Source of the DNA: Bacteroidales bacterium
Lineage (GTDB): Bacteria > Bacteroidota > Bacteroidia > Bacteroidales > UBA932
DNA length: 6,058 nt
Direction of reading: 5' to 3'
NCBI GenBank assembly: GCA_018433265.1
Contig: JAHDRO010000098.1
Span: forward strand, 1-6,058
Every line of letters starts with the position of its first letter. The first letter of the stretch is position 1. The position numbers and the translations under genes were made by a program. Shown here piece after piece: positions 5,535 to 6,058 of the stretch. The notes beneath the pieces were generated by a model that was not told where the DNA came from, did not search any database, and saw nothing but the letters and a program-made list of their open reading frames with translations.

Positions 5535-6008
5535 TTAAATTGATATATCCAAAATTTCAAATTTAATCACACCTGATGGTACCTTAACCTCAACGACATC
5601 ACCTTTAGATCTGCCGATAAGAGCTTTGCCAATAGGAGTCGCTGCAGCCAGTTTACCTTCACTAAGGTTGGCCTCGCTCTCTGAAACGAGAGTGTATTCG
5701 ACAATAGAATTATTATTGAGATTTTTCAGCTTAACTTTATTCAGCATCTGAACATGCTTTGTATTTATCTTGGACTTATCTATAATCCTGGCATTGGCTA
5801 TCATATCCTCAAGCTTTGCTATCCTAAGTTCAAGGAGACCCTGAGCATCCTTGGCAGCGTCATACTCAGCATTTTCAGACAAGTCTCCCTTGTCTCTGGC
5901 CTCTGCAATAGCCTGAGTAATTGCCGGTCTCTCCACACTGACCAAATGACGATATTCTTCTTTGAGCTTTTCAAGCCCTTCCGAAGTCAAGTAATGAATC
6001 TTTGACAT
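5535..6008 (-). CDS. greA: Transcription elongation (transcript cleavage) factor GreA
   Basis: GreA enters the RNA polymerase secondary channel and stimulates cleavage of backtracked RNA, rescuing stalled complexes. The 157-residue product matches the usual length. The N-terminal coiled coil (about 1-75) carries the diagnostic tip GDLSENAEYDAAK, with Asp42 and Glu45 in the position of the acidic pair that coordinates magnesium in the active site. The C-terminal FKBP-like domain follows from about 80, including SEGKLAAATPIGKALIGRSKGD and the closing strand VIKFEILDI. The start at 6008 is supported by the conserved YLTSEGLEKLKEE beginning. It is the first gene of a - strand operon with hit (2-bp gap) and the lipoprotein gene. 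A terminator-like hairpin ends only a few bases before its start, with no clear -7 promoter box between, so expression may depend on readthrough or on a promoter upstream of the hairpin. Confidence 0.97.
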   Translation of the reverse strand: MSKIHYLTSEGLEKLKEEYRHLVSVERPAITQAIAEARDKGDLSENAEYDAAKDAQGLLELRIAKLEDMIANARIIDKSKINTKHVQMLNKVKLKNLNNNSIVEYTLVSESEANLSEGKLAAATPIGKALIGRSKGDVVEVKVPSGVIKFEILDISI

Positions 6009-6010
6009 AA

Positions 6011-6052
6011 TTTTAAAAAATCAAAAAGAATCCTGCGTAAACAGGACTCTTT
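6011..6052 (-). terminator. Strong intrinsic terminator-like hairpin just upstream of greA
   Basis: On the - strand AAAGAGTCCTG (6052-6042) pairs with CAGGATTCTTT (6035-6025) across a 6-nt loop, an 11-bp stem with one G-U wobble. The right arm runs directly into a T-rich tract (TTTTTGATTTTTT). On the + strand the same position is an A-C mismatch and the T run is short, so the hairpin is oriented to stop leftward transcription. It either ends an unseen - strand gene beyond the right edge or acts as a leader attenuator of greA. Confidence 0.75.
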
Positions 6053-6058
6053 AATGCA

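Overview
The window looks like chromosome from a Bacteroidetes bacterium, probably of the order Bacteroidales. The signs are AT-rich DNA, starts without Shine-Dalgarno sequences, a TAnnTTTG-type promoter box before the TolC-family gene, a TolC protein opening with the SLEECIKYAWDNN-type motif typical of the phylum, and a DUF4369/thioredoxin-like lipoprotein. Species cannot be determined from the sequence alone.

Layout. Bases 2-121 hold the last 39 codons of a gene that reads like the end of an ABC-transporter ATPase. A short spacer rich in inverted repeats (122-190) follows. Next come two small overlapping genes (191-379 and 379-600), each encoding a precursor with a double-glycine leader and a short core that contains a GxxxG motif. 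After a 65-bp gap come a TolC-family outer-membrane channel (666-1985), an inner-membrane-anchored HlyD/MacA-type adaptor (2000-3271) and tsaB for tRNA t6A synthesis (3275-3970). All of these are on the + strand. From the right edge, reading on the - strand, there is a strong terminator-like hairpin (6011-6052), greA (6008-5535), a HIT-family hydrolase (5532-5137) and a thioredoxin-fold lipoprotein that has lost its CxxC motif (5117-3975). The two groups converge at 3970/3975 with only 4 bp between stop codons.

How the parts may work together. The most interesting region is 1-3271. Two tandem, probably translationally coupled GG-leader peptides sit between an apparent ABC ATPase on one side and a TolC plus adaptor pair on the other. 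ATPase, adaptor and TolC are the three parts of a type I secretion system, the machinery that exports microcins with GG leaders. Two co-encoded peptides that both carry GxxxG resemble class IIb (two-peptide) bacteriocins. My reading is a candidate two-peptide bacteriocin or signalling-peptide locus in a Gram-negative anaerobe. The function is inferred: no immunity gene is visible, the ATPase is only a fragment, and TolC-adaptor-tsaB could be an unrelated housekeeping cluster. The peptide genes are richer in G+C (about 49% for the first and 47% for most of the second, hand-counted) than the AT-rich DNA around them, which fits acquisition by transfer.

The right half is ordinary housekeeping: greA, hit and a lipoprotein gene packed as an operon. 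Its two notable points are the terminator-like hairpin directly in front of greA and the missing catalytic cysteines in the lipoprotein.
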